DNA of 64,000 bases from contig NZ_CP029064.1 of NCBI RefSeq assembly GCF_003076275.1, forward strand, positions 1,932,501-1,996,500, written 5' to 3'. A model generated the notes under the pieces. It was not told the origin of the DNA. It saw only the letters and a program-made list of their open reading frames with translations, and made no database searches. The position numbers were made by a program, and so were the translations under genes. This document shows, piece by piece, positions 26,995 through 34,478 of this stretch. Source of the DNA: Microbulbifer sp. A4B17. GTDB lineage: Bacteria; Pseudomonadota; Gammaproteobacteria; Pseudomonadales; Cellvibrionaceae. Each line of letters opens with the position of its first letter. The stretch's first letter is position 1.

Positions 26995-28647
26995 TTAAAG
27001 GGATTTGCGGTAGACCTGTTCCCCCTCAACCCAGGTCTCCAGAACCTGCACCTTCCAGATCTCCTGCGGATCTATCGCAAAAATATCTTTATCCAGCAGA
27101 ATAAAATCAGCGAACTTGCCGGTTTCGAGATTGCCGATCACCTTTTCCTGGTGGCTGGCATAGGCGGCGTCCAGGGTGAAGGCGCGCAGGGCTTGCTCCA
27201 GAGTCATGGCTTCTTCAGTGCGCCAGCCTTTGCTTGGATTACCGTTGCGGTCACGGCGGGTAACGGCGGCGTGCAGGCCGAAAAGGGGGTTTGCAGGTTC
27301 TACTGGGAAGTCGGAGCCTGCGGCGATGGGTGTACCTTGCTCCAGCAGCGTCTTCCAGGCGTAGGCGCCGATCAGGCGTTCATTGCCCAGGCGGTCGCCG
27401 GCCATATTCTTATCGCTGGTAGCGTGAGTGGGCTGCATAGAGGCAATCAGTTTGAGTCGAGCAAAGCGGGGAATATCTTTTACCTCAATAACCTGAGCGT
27501 GCTCCACACGGTGGCGGTATTTGACCTGACTCTGCTCTTTATTCAGGGTTTCCAGGTGGTTCAGAACGATATGGTTGGCTCTATCGCCGATCGCATGCAC
27601 ATTGACTTGAAAGCTGTTGTCGGTGGCCAGCTTGAGCAGCGTCAGCATTTTATCTTCAGGGTAGAGGAGCAACCCTTTTTCCTGGGGGCGGTCGTGGTAT
27701 GGTTCCAGCAGGGCTGCGCCACGGCTGCCCAGGGCGCCATCGGCGGAGAGTTTGATGCTGCGCATAAACAGCCGATCCGATGGTCCGCCAACATGGCCCG
27801 CTTGTAATAACTGGGTGTAGTTATGGCTTTCTACTGAAAGCATGGGGTAAATACGTAAGGGAATGGCTTGCTTTTGTGCCAGGTCCCGATAGGCGTTGAG
27901 AGTTTGTTCGCTGATACCTGCATCATGTACGCTGGTCAACCCCAGGGAGAGAGCGGTGGAGAATGCACTCTGTAGGCTCTTTTTCTCCTGGGCTAAAGTG
28001 GGTGCAGGAATAGCCTTGTACATCAGGTTCATGGCGTTATCGATAAGGATACCGGTGGGTTCTCCATTCTTGTCCCGCAGGATCTCGCCCCCATCTGGTG
28101 ATTGGGTACCCTTGTCGATCCCCGCCAATTCCAGGGCCTTGGAATTGGCCCAGCCTGCATGGCCGTCGACCCGGCGCAACCAGATCGGTTGGTCTATTTC
28201 CAGTTCATCCAGCTGTTTGCGGGTAGGGAAGGCTTTGTTGGGCCAGGTAACCTGGTTCCAGCCCCGGCCAGACAGCCATTCATTGGGCTCCAGATCTTGT
28301 GCGTATAGCTTAATGGCTGCGAGTGATTCTGCGAGAGAGTGATCTCTTAAATCCAGTTCTCCGGTGAGCTGGCCTAGTCCCAGCATATGGCCATGGGCGT
28401 CGATCAGTCCAGGGAGAAGAGTTTTGCCCTGAGAGTTAATTTTATCTGCGTTTGGGTACCGTTTACTCAACTCATCAAAGTTGCCGATTGCCAGGACTTT
28501 GCCCTGGTCAAAGGCCATGGCGTCAAATGAGATTAATGCATCGTCTGTAGTGTGGTATCCATTAAAATTATGGATCAACATGGTTGCCTGGATGTTGACA
28601 GATGTAAAAGCAAGCAACGCTGTAGCGAGAATCTGAGTTAGCCGCAT
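26995..28647 (-). CDS. Exported amidohydrolase family protein (YtcJ-like)
   Basis: This 550-residue protein starts with a signal peptide (about 1-21, ending NIQA). The metal-binding HxH is in LLPGLIDAHGHMLGLG. Further family features are RVDGHAGWANSKALELAG, RSIKLSADGALGSRGAALLEPY, QVNVHAIGDRAN, RVEHAQVIEV, and PIAAGSDFPVEPANPLFGL with the catalytic Asp. These are typical of the YtcJ/amidohydrolase-3 group. Substrates of this group are mostly unknown and include N-acyl or formyl compounds. The signal peptide implies a periplasmic role. It is a single gene. Confidence 0.9.
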   Translation of the reverse strand: MRLTQILATALLAFTSVNIQATMLIHNFNGYHTTDDALISFDAMAFDQGKVLAIGNFDELSKRYPNADKINSQGKTLLPGLIDAHGHMLGLGQLTGELDLRDHSLAESLAAIKLYAQDLEPNEWLSGRGWNQVTWPNKAFPTRKQLDELEIDQPIWLRRVDGHAGWANSKALELAGIDKGTQSPDGGEILRDKNGEPTGILIDNAMNLMYKAIPAPTLAQEKKSLQSAFSTALSLGLTSVHDAGISEQTLNAYRDLAQKQAIPLRIYPMLSVESHNYTQLLQAGHVGGPSDRLFMRSIKLSADGALGSRGAALLEPYHDRPQEKGLLLYPEDKMLTLLKLATDNSFQVNVHAIGDRANHIVLNHLETLNKEQSQVKYRHRVEHAQVIEVKDIPRFARLKLIASMQPTHATSDKNMAGDRLGNERLIGAYAWKTLLEQGTPIAAGSDFPVEPANPLFGLHAAVTRRDRNGNPSKGWRTEEAMTLEQALRAFTLDAAYASHQEKVIGNLETGKFADFILLDKDIFAIDPQEIWKVQVLETWVEGEQVYRKSL

Positions 28648-29399
28648 TATGAGGTGCCTTATGGTTTTGTTACAAGCTATTCTATGGTGCCTTTATACCC
28701 CGAGGAAAGAGAGGTGTTGATATAGTTCTTTGTGGTGCGCAAACTGCATAAATTCCAGTATACAGGGCGGAGGGATAGAAATGGTGGAGAATATTTGTAA
28801 AAGGCAAACTACTAAATTTCTCCAGCAATCGGATTAACTGTATAAAATTTAAAGTGTGGTTAAATTTGATACTGAATCGCCTATGTGTAGTCCTGATAAA
28901 TTATAAAATGAACAGCGCTTTTCGGACTAATATTCTCTTATGGAAAGCTCTTCGAATCATAGTCGTGCTCAAGATTTACAAAGCTGTGTTTTCAGCTTTT
29001 GAGTACTTGCGAGTGAGACTCATAGAGATGTGATAGATCCACTGCTTTGCTAAAGTCTTCTGTACTCTTATGATTTAGCAATGTAGGCGGGGTGTTTTTT
29101 CCTGTTGCAGTGGATAATATACACCCTTTCCAGGATAGAGAGCGCCCAGGAGCAGAGAAGGCATGAGAACTATTTAGGTTTATATTGATAAATGTCATTT
29201 AAGAATGATTGAGTGCTATCAGGGGTCTTGATTAAAAGTCATTTTGGCGGCTCTGCTGATGGTTTGTTGGAATTATTTAAAATAGTTTATAGTGTGTCCT
29301 TCATAAAAGATAACTTGAAGTGAAATGATCCTGCTTCACTATTCCAATGGAATGTGAGATGCCAGCTTATTATATTTTGCAAAGTATAATACTTTTTTC
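28648..29399. other. Intergenic region without a convincing gene
   Basis: About 750 AT-rich bases. The longest frame (minus strand, 28992-29198, 68 codons) lacks a ribosome site and family resemblance. No structured RNA was recognised. Confidence 0.45.
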
Positions 29400-29801
29400 T
29401 TACTTTTCATTTTTAGATTTTTCCGTGGATTTGATATTGGCAACTTGTCTTACTCCGAGGCCAAATCTTTTTGCAACCGTTGATCGTGAATCCCCGTTAT
29501 GAAGGGCTAACAGAATTTCCTGATTACGCTTTTGAATGTTTATTTGTCTTGATGTTGGAAGGGTAAGGTAAGTGCCTCCATAGACAGTACTTAGTTTTTC
29601 CAGGGATTGTACGGGGAGAATATCAACAAGCTTGCTTCTAGATGGGTACTTTGGGATATATACATCCTGCCCGCCGAAAGTTGAAATTAGAGCGTACATA
29701 TCCGCATAGCCTATTAGCTCGATAAGATCCTGCATCAAGTCTGGCAGTTTTGTATGATCGATAGCCTCATTGTGGGGGCTGCTGTGTTTTCCTTGCTGCA
29801 T
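29400..29801 (-). CDS. Mor-family transcription activator (phage Mu Mor-like)
   Basis: From ATG 29801, which has AAGGA 8 bases upstream, the product has 133 residues. The first domain, LPDLMQDLIELIGYADMYAL and FGGQDVYIPK, matches the Mor dimerisation domain. The C-terminal HTH has RNQEILLALHNGDSRSTVAK followed by RFGLGVRQVANI. Mor/C proteins activate phage middle or late promoters by direct contact with RNA polymerase, and stand-alone bacterial members exist. No phage genes surround it. It is the nearest specific regulator, 2.5 kb away, to the small-gene array at 32.3 kb, and could control it; this is speculation from position. Confidence 0.85.
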   Translation of the reverse strand: MQQGKHSSPHNEAIDHTKLPDLMQDLIELIGYADMYALISTFGGQDVYIPKYPSRSKLVDILPVQSLEKLSTVYGGTYLTLPTSRQINIQKRNQEILLALHNGDSRSTVAKRFGLGVRQVANIKSTEKSKNEK

Positions 29802-30242
29802 ATTATCATCCTTAGTTGAGTAGAGCATGCAGCGAGAGTACGTTTAATTATATATCTTGGCGTAGAGTGAAACATTTCCCAATGTTAAATTAAGGAGCCA
29901 GGCCTTTTGGATTATTTCAACCTGGAGAGAATGGGAAGCTTCCAATGTCTGAAATAATTAGAGGGTTGTCCGGATGGGATCAGGATATGCAGAGAATGGC
30001 TCTGCTGAGGATGACGATATGTGTGTGAAATTTTCTGGTTAGGGATAAGTTCAAATAGTGGGCTTGGATAAAGGCTGCCAGTACAAGCAGTAAATAATCT
30101 TGATTGTATTTTGTGGGATTATAGAAGGATGAATTTATTTATTTGAAGGTTTTTATATGTGGCAGAGTTGTAAATTTATCGCCTATATTTTCTAGGCTTG
30201 GTGGCTTGATCTATTGGATCTCAATGGGTTCGGTGTTAAAGT
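29802..30242. other. AT-rich intergenic region
   Basis: About 440 bases containing the probable promoter of the Mor-like gene. I see no gene or RNA in it. Confidence 0.4.
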
Positions 30243-30262
30243 GCCCGACTATTTAGTCGGGC
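30243..30262 (-). terminator. Perfect 9-bp hairpin after the DUF805 gene
   Basis: GCCCGACTA (30243-30251) pairs with TAGTCGGGC (30254-30262) around two bases. It lies 10 bases beyond the stop of the minus-strand DUF805 gene. Confidence 0.65.
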
Positions 30263-30271
30263 GTGCCTGTT

Positions 30272-30688
30272 TTATTGCATATCAAATCTATTATACAGGG
30301 TGTCATCTGGCTTTAATAGTTTGTCATTATTACACCTTTTCTTTGCATTGGGGGCAAGTAGTAATTCTGCACATAGCCATATTGCCCCAATGCCTGGCAG
30401 GCTGACGAGTAACATACGGCGTGGTATGCCAGAGCTATGGAGGCGTTTGCAGCATATTGTTAGTGAAATCCAGATTAAGCTTAGTTGCAATGGTACACCG
30501 ATTGCGATTAGCAATATTTCAGTAGTTTTCCAAATGTCGTCGCTAAAGTCAAAATTGCCATACTCTAGGACTAGACCTGTAGAAAATTGAATGAAGAGTA
30601 AGGGAATTATAAACAATAGCCAGAACTGCCGGCGTGTTACTGTGCCATAAAAATTAAAATAGAAATCCAGATAGCCTTGGTTCGTCAT
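30272..30688 (-). CDS. DUF805 family membrane protein
   Basis: This 138-residue protein has the DUF805 layout: an N-terminal YLDFYFNFYGTVTRRQFW motif followed by two hydrophobic helices. A further helix runs into CCKRLHSSGIPRRMLLVSL, the conserved KRLHDxG-type turn, and then a last helix. The function of DUF805 proteins is unknown. It is encoded 50 bases downstream of the lytic transglycosylase on the same strand and may be co-transcribed. Confidence 0.85.
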   Translation of the reverse strand: MTNQGYLDFYFNFYGTVTRRQFWLLFIIPLLFIQFSTGLVLEYGNFDFSDDIWKTTEILLIAIGVPLQLSLIWISLTICCKRLHSSGIPRRMLLVSLPGIGAIWLCAELLLAPNAKKRCNNDKLLKPDDTLYNRFDMQ

Positions 30689-30738
30689 GGGTATTTCCTC
30701 GTCTAATTATCAGGGCTGATATGGTAGTTTTGATAGGT

Positions 30739-32181
30739 TTAATTATCGCCTTGACTTGGTTTTCCATTTTCCTGGTAAGCTGCTAGCTGGGATCGATAAT
30801 TGGCCTCCTGCTGAAATATTCTTCGAACATACTGGCGAGTTTCTGTACCGCGACAATAGCCATATTTTACTGCTGGCTTATTATAAAATTCTGCTTTGCG
30901 CAATAAAACGATATAATCTTCAACCCCTTTGGCACTATTTGTTGAGAACCATTGGTTGGGGTTCTCACGATTTTGTACAGCTAGTCGCTGAGCATCCAGC
31001 ACATGTCCAGCGCCAGCATTATAGGAGGCAAAAGTAAATGCGATAGCATCCCGTTCAGGTAAATCTTTCCAGCGTTTATATTGGTTTAGATTGTACTTGC
31101 TACCCCCCTGGATATTTTGCGCTGGGTTGAAGCTATCTATAACTCCCATTTCCTTTGCAGTTTCCGGCATTAATTGCATTAGTCCCCTTGCTCCTGTTCG
31201 AGACATTGCATTGGGCCGAAAGTTGGATTCTGTCGATGTTTGTGCGGCAAGCCATACCCAATCGAAAGGTTCACTGGCGTAGCGTTTGAAAAGGCTATCC
31301 CATGGGCTTAGTGTTCCTTTGGGTAGAGTATAGGTTTGTTGAATACCCTCATTTTGTTTAGTTAAACGATCCAAGAATGTCTGAATCATTGTTTGGGCAT
31401 TTTCACTTTCCAGCCAATTATTTAAAGAGTTTACGAGGGAGTTGTCGCCATCCCTGGCCAGTGCAAAAGCTATTCTCCGGTTTTCTCCAAATATTAGCGA
31501 GGTATCCAGGTTCTTACTGTAACCATTGCTTCCATTTACGATATGCTCGTCGGCGATAGTAAAATCTATCTCCCCCATGCTAACTGCATCAATTAACTCA
31601 AGGATAGATACTTTTTCTTTTGCCGGTGCGATGGTTATCGCTGATTTTTTTTCAGGACTGTCGGGGAAGTTTAAGGAAATTTTTTGTGATTCAGCTTTAG
31701 CTTCAATTTCATCCAGATAGGCGCTGTCAGTATGGATGGTGACTGTTTTCCCTTTGAGATCCTGGAACCTTGTTACAGCATTTTGTTTGCGTTGTACTAG
31801 TACTTCACGTGTCTTGAATAGAGCATGGCTAAAGATAACCTGCTTTTCTCGACCAGGGGTGTGAGTGAGGTCTGAAGCTGCTATATCTGCCTTTCCTTCT
31901 TTTACCAGGTCCAAGGTTTCTTTAATAGAGGCTGCTTTTTTGAATGTAATATCCAGTTCCAGATATTCTGCGTAGGCTTGCAGTAAGTCGCATTCCAGCC
32001 CAGCTGGTTGATCGCGGTGATAATAACAGCCCACTCCGTTCATTCGCGTAGCGACTGTCAATGTACCTTTTTCCTGAAGATTATTGAGTTTATTTTTAGG
32101 TTCTGTAAATGCATAGGTGATGGCTCCCGCAAGAGTGACTGAGGATAGAAGAAAAATCCAGTGTTTAATTGATAGGTCCAT
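30739..32181 (-). CDS. MltF-like membrane-bound lytic murein transglycosylase
   Basis: The 480-residue protein has an N-terminal membrane anchor (8-25). A solute-binding-protein (SBP_bac_3) domain spans about 38-270, with TLTVATRMNG and GLECDLLQAYAEYLEL. The SLT catalytic domain spans about 300-450: the catalytic Glu is 318 in TSTESNFRPNAMS, then ARGLMQLMPETAKEMG and FASYNAGAGHVLDAQRL. This is the domain order of MltF, which cleaves peptidoglycan to 1,6-anhydromuropeptides. The ATG at 32181 sits inside one arm of a large inverted repeat whose loop holds the ribosome site AAGGAG. It is divergent from the seven-gene small-protein array. Confidence 0.92.
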   Translation of the reverse strand: MDLSIKHWIFLLSSVTLAGAITYAFTEPKNKLNNLQEKGTLTVATRMNGVGCYYHRDQPAGLECDLLQAYAEYLELDITFKKAASIKETLDLVKEGKADIAASDLTHTPGREKQVIFSHALFKTREVLVQRKQNAVTRFQDLKGKTVTIHTDSAYLDEIEAKAESQKISLNFPDSPEKKSAITIAPAKEKVSILELIDAVSMGEIDFTIADEHIVNGSNGYSKNLDTSLIFGENRRIAFALARDGDNSLVNSLNNWLESENAQTMIQTFLDRLTKQNEGIQQTYTLPKGTLSPWDSLFKRYASEPFDWVWLAAQTSTESNFRPNAMSRTGARGLMQLMPETAKEMGVIDSFNPAQNIQGGSKYNLNQYKRWKDLPERDAIAFTFASYNAGAGHVLDAQRLAVQNRENPNQWFSTNSAKGVEDYIVLLRKAEFYNKPAVKYGYCRGTETRQYVRRIFQQEANYRSQLAAYQENGKPSQGDN

Positions 32182-32219
32182 GGTTGCTCCTTAATTTTGT
32201 TTGAACCATGGAGCCTATC
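32171..32219. repeat. 15-bp inverted repeat overlapping the start codon of the MltF-like gene
   Basis: GATAGG-TCCATGGTT (32171-32185) matches the reverse complement of 32204-32219 with a single extra base. In the minus-strand mRNA the second arm contains the ATG and the 18-base loop holds the AAGGAG ribosome site. A translational control hairpin or a regulator-binding palindrome is possible. Confidence 0.7.
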
Positions 32220-32330
32220 GATGTCTTCGTAAGGCTGAAGCAGGAAATAGTTCACAGTTAACTGGTCTTAAAACTCTATTAAAGTTAAGAGGGCTATAAA
32301 CCTGGCAACACATTAAAAAAAGGAAATGAT

Positions 32331-32645
32331 ATGTCTGATGAAGCTGATAGCAAAATGGAAGGAATTGATCCTGCACCTTATCGTGATCGGGTCGACCCCA
32401 AGGTGTCGGATCAAACCACCTCAAGTGCAGCAAAAAACATAAACCTTGACGGGCTACGCGATCTGTCGGCACTTTCGAAATTACAGGTGCGTGAATTTAC
32501 CCATACCAGTTCTACCCAGATGCAGGCCACATCTAATGCGATGACTCAAATGGCAGCTGCAGGAGCTACTGCGGTGAATGCTATTTTGGGTAATGGCAGT
32601 AAAGAGGGAGGGCAGAATGATGGTGAGAGGCCATCCACTCGCTGA
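32331..32645 (+). CDS. Small array protein 1 (tandem paralogue family, possibly Reb-like)
   Basis: The 104-residue product starts at an ATG with AAGGA 7 bases upstream. An acidic, Pro-containing N-terminus with YRDRVDPKVSDQTTSS is followed by a helical core, DGLRDLSALSKLQVREFTHT, then TQMQATSNAMTQMAAAGATA. A polar tail of about 20 residues is unique to this copy. It has no signal peptide or membrane helix. The core is nearly identical to the next gene's product and closely related to the third. The PxVxDxxT opening and the Ala/Gln/Thr-rich amphipathic repeats faintly recall RebB proteins, the subunits of R-bodies, but I could not confirm this. A stable hairpin spans its stop codon. Confidence 0.75.
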   Translation: MSDEADSKMEGIDPAPYRDRVDPKVSDQTTSSAAKNINLDGLRDLSALSKLQVREFTHTSSTQMQATSNAMTQMAAAGATAVNAILGNGSKEGGQNDGERPSTR

Positions 32646-32676
32646 TAGGGAAAGTCTTCCCGGTTATCAGTGAGTG
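32636..32676 (+). promoter_or_regulatory. Long stem-loop spanning the stop codon of array gene 1
   Basis: CACTC, CTGATA and GGGAA on the left (32636-32652) pair with TTCCC, TATCAG and GAGTG on the right (32657-32676), with small interruptions and a 4-base loop. It has no T-run. It could protect the 3' end of the upstream message from exonucleases. Confidence 0.6.
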
Positions 32677-32697
32677 GAATTACTCATACATTAATAG

Positions 32698-32718
32698 AAC
32701 CCAACAAATGGGTTTTTT
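32698..32718 (+). terminator. Weak terminator or attenuator between array genes 1 and 2
   Basis: AACCC (32698-32702) pairs with GGGTT (32710-32714), followed by a T-run. The stem is short, so partial termination that lets some transcription into gene 2 is likely. Confidence 0.5.
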
Positions 32719-32743
32719 ATTAACTGATTGAAAGGAAAATATT

Positions 32744-33013
32744 ATGTCTGATGAAACCAATTCTGTAGATGGTATTGAGCCTTCACCTTACCGCGACCGT
32801 GTCGATCCAAAAGTGGCTGACCAGACAACCAGCTCTTCAGCACAGAGTCTGAACCTGGATGGCTTGCGTGACCTGTCGGCACTGTCCAAGTTGCAGGTTC
32901 GTGAGTTTACTCACACTGGCGCAACACAAATGCAAGCAACTTCTAATGCCATGACTCAAATGGCAGCGGCAGGTGCAAAGGCCGTCAATTACATTATGGA
33001 TGGTGGTAAGTAA
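32744..33013 (+). CDS. Small array protein 2 (tandem paralogue family, possibly Reb-like)
   Basis: The 89-residue product starts at an ATG with AAAGGA upstream. It shares YRDRVDPKVADQTTSS, then LDGLRDLSALSKLQVREFTHT (the last 20 of these residues are identical to copy 1), and TQMQATSNAMTQMAAAGAKA. It ends MDGGK without the tail of copy 1. The conserved core at about 45-75 is predicted helical and amphipathic, rich in Ala, Met, Gln and Thr, as in proteins that assemble into polymers. It has no membrane segment. The strong conservation between copies at protein level suggests recent duplication under selection. A perfect hairpin follows before the third copy. Confidence 0.75.
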   Translation: MSDETNSVDGIEPSPYRDRVDPKVADQTTSSSAQSLNLDGLRDLSALSKLQVREFTHTGATQMQATSNAMTQMAAAGAKAVNYIMDGGK

Positions 33014-33027
33014 GGTCTGTGACCTGA

Positions 33028-33055
33028 AAGGGGCAGCGGTTTATCGCTGCCCCTT
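33028..33055 (+). promoter_or_regulatory. Perfect 11-bp hairpin between array genes 2 and 3
   Basis: AAGGGGCAGCG (33028-33038) pairs with CGCTGCCCCTT (33045-33055) around 6 bases. It is followed by AACAAAAAGGAG, the ribosome site of gene 3, and not by a T-run. It could block decay from the 3' side or set the relative output of the copies. Confidence 0.65.
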
Positions 33056-33073
33056 AACAAAAAGGAGCATGCA

Positions 33074-33298
33074 ATGAAAGAAACTTTCCGAGATCGATTG
33101 GCTGCAAAAGTAACCGATCAATTGGCTACTTCTTCTGCACTGAGTCTTCACCTGGACAGTCTTCGAGATTTGTCGGCACTTTCTAAGTTGCAAGTGCGTG
33201 AATTCACTCATACGGGTGCGACACAAATGCAGGCAACGGCAAATTCAATCTTGCAGATGTCGGCAGTGAGTGTGCGCGCACTTAGGGAAGCTTTCTAG
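33074..33298 (+). CDS. Small array protein 3 (tandem paralogue family, shortest copy)
   Basis: The 74-residue product starts at an ATG with AAGGAG upstream. It lacks the acidic N-terminus of the other two and begins MKETFRDRLAAKVTDQL. The core LRDLSALSKLQVREFTHT and TQMQATANSILQMSAV is retained, and it ends RALREAF. Divergence is concentrated at both ends and in the last helix, so it may be a minor or capping subunit. VTDQL near the start is similar to the ITDAV-type opening of RebB proteins; this is a weak match. It lies 18 bases before the next gene. Confidence 0.75.
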   Translation: MKETFRDRLAAKVTDQLATSSALSLHLDSLRDLSALSKLQVREFTHTGATQMQATANSILQMSAVSVRALREAF

Positions 33299-33316
33299 TT
33301 TACTGTCAGGAGGAAT

Positions 33317-33517
33317 ATGATGGCGAAGGATGACGATACACCAACTATTCGGGAGCTTTCCGCAGGGAAGGGGAGGCTTATTGATGTGATGTCAAGTGCT
33401 TACCTGCAACGGTCTATCAACAGTGCTGTGGAGACCACATTACAGGATCAGGTGAATGCGCGTAATCAGCGTATGCTACTGATGACTAAGCAACTGAATA
33501 AAATTGTCGATTTGTAA
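33317..33517 (+). CDS. Small array protein 4
   Basis: The 66-residue product starts at an ATG with AGGAGG upstream. A polar N-terminus (KDDDTPTIRELSAGKG) is followed by one long helix with MSSAYLQRSINSAVETTLQD and QVNARNQRMLLMTKQLNKIV. The QNAxxAQQQ-like pattern in the second half is the best match in this array to RebB-type proteins. It has no membrane helix and no signal peptide. It is probably co-transcribed with copies 1-3 and may be a more divergent member of the same fold. Confidence 0.7.
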   Translation: MMAKDDDTPTIRELSAGKGRLIDVMSSAYLQRSINSAVETTLQDQVNARNQRMLLMTKQLNKIVDL

Positions 33518-33522
33518 TTTTC

Positions 33523-33774
33523 ATGAAAGACGAGGGGGGGGCAGCAAAAGAAGGGAAGCGAATGTCTTCCTCTTTTTTGGTTCAATGTGCGGCCGACCAC
33601 GTGAGAGATACGGCCCTGCAAACTTCTACGGTGGTGGGGAAAGCATTTCAAAAGTGGTTAGTACAACCATTCAATCTCATCTTTCTACTTATTATTATCA
33701 TTGCACATATACAGTTGATTGTGGCTGTGATCCAGGGTTTCCTGATGTTGTTGCTTTCAATGTTCATGCGTTAA
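33523..33774 (+). CDS. Small array protein 5, with a C-terminal membrane segment and a G8 tract near the start
   Basis: The frame gives 83 residues from ATG 33523, or 70 from ATG 33562, which has AAGGGA a few bases upstream and is the better start. SSSFLVQCAADHVRDTALQT forms a polar helix with possible similarity to the rest of the array. A long hydrophobic segment at about 50-80 (LIFLLIIIIAHIQLIVAVIQ) is likely to insert in the membrane as a hairpin or single helix. Eight G in a row (33534-33541) lie between the two possible starts. It is the only membrane-bound product of the array. Confidence 0.65.
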   Translation: MKDEGGAAKEGKRMSSSFLVQCAADHVRDTALQTSTVVGKAFQKWLVQPFNLIFLLIIIIAHIQLIVAVIQGFLMLLLSMFMR

Positions 33775-33786
33775 GGATTTCAACTT

Positions 33787-34023
33787 ATGTCTGAAGATAA
33801 AACCGTTAGTGATAGCTATCTCCCATCAGATTTTAAAGAACAGCTAGATAAATTGATCAGTAGCCAAGGCACCGATATTGACTTGGGTAAGGAAGTGCAG
33901 GAGTCAATTATGGCCACCTGCCGTGAGGTTAATGATGCGTTGACCAGATCCTTCTCGGATCTATCAAGCACTGGTTTTGAGTTGAATGGTCAATTAACAA
34001 AAATAGGAGATGAAAATGAGTAA
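33787..34023 (+). CDS. Small array protein 6
   Basis: The 78-residue product starts at an ATG with AAGGA upstream. It is acidic and helical: SDSYLPSDFKEQLDKLISSQ, then DLGKEVQESIMATCREVNDA and LTRSFSDLSSTGFELNGQL. There is no signal peptide and no recognised family. It overlaps the next gene by 8 bases, so translational coupling is likely. Its spacing and strand place it in the same operon. Confidence 0.65.
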   Translation: MSEDKTVSDSYLPSDFKEQLDKLISSQGTDIDLGKEVQESIMATCREVNDALTRSFSDLSSTGFELNGQLTKIGDENE

Positions 34024-34318
34024 TCAAACTAAGAACACCTTTCAGCCAGATGTTAGCAATATTTCGAAGCAAATAGTGCGAAATGCAGTAGAGTTGCAGG
34101 GAATTCACATTCTTCAAGGTAAATCAGATTCTTTACGGGATGAAAGATTAAGTAATATTATGTTAAAAAATAATGCAATGATGAAGTGGCTGAAAAATCC
34201 TGACGACACTAATTTTAAAGATATATTGACGAGTATCGGGGTTAATTCTCTAAAGGATGACGTAAAAGAAACTTATCGCTATGCTCTTGGGGTGGTTGGA
34301 GCAGAAGTTGACGAATAA
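34016..34318 (+). CDS. Small array protein 7
   Basis: From ATG 34016, which has AGGAG 7 bases upstream, the product has 100 residues. It is mixed-charge and helical, with PDVSNISKQIVRNAVELQGI, a central stretch NIMLKNNAMMKWLKNPDDTN and LKDDVKETYRYALGVVGAEV. There is no signal peptide and no recognised family. As the last gene of the array it may encode an accessory or chaperone-like protein. No strong terminator follows before the convergent dehydrogenase gene. Confidence 0.65.
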   Translation: MSNQTKNTFQPDVSNISKQIVRNAVELQGIHILQGKSDSLRDERLSNIMLKNNAMMKWLKNPDDTNFKDILTSIGVNSLKDDVKETYRYALGVVGAEVDE

Positions 34319-34478
34319 TTGCTCACGACAACAGTTGATTAATAACAACCTGTTCAGCTGATAAAAGTAAACCTATTTATAATTTTAAAGAATGGTTGAT
34401 GTTGTTGAGGTCAATAGATTTGCTTGTGGGGAAATTTTTTAACTTTCCGCTCAAAGATCAGGTTGTCAGGAATTTTAA

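Noticed and set aside
28992..29198. A 68-codon minus-strand frame in the intergenic region
   Set aside because: No ribosome site before the ATG and no recognisable family; it reads like chance.
29400..29801. Treating the Mor-like gene as evidence of a prophage
   Set aside because: No integrase, capsid, tail, transposase or attachment repeats were seen in the surrounding 10 kb.
32331..33298. Reading the three tandem copies as a DNA repeat or CRISPR-like array
   Set aside because: The copies are separated coding genes with their own ribosome sites; similarity is at protein level and spacers are unrelated.
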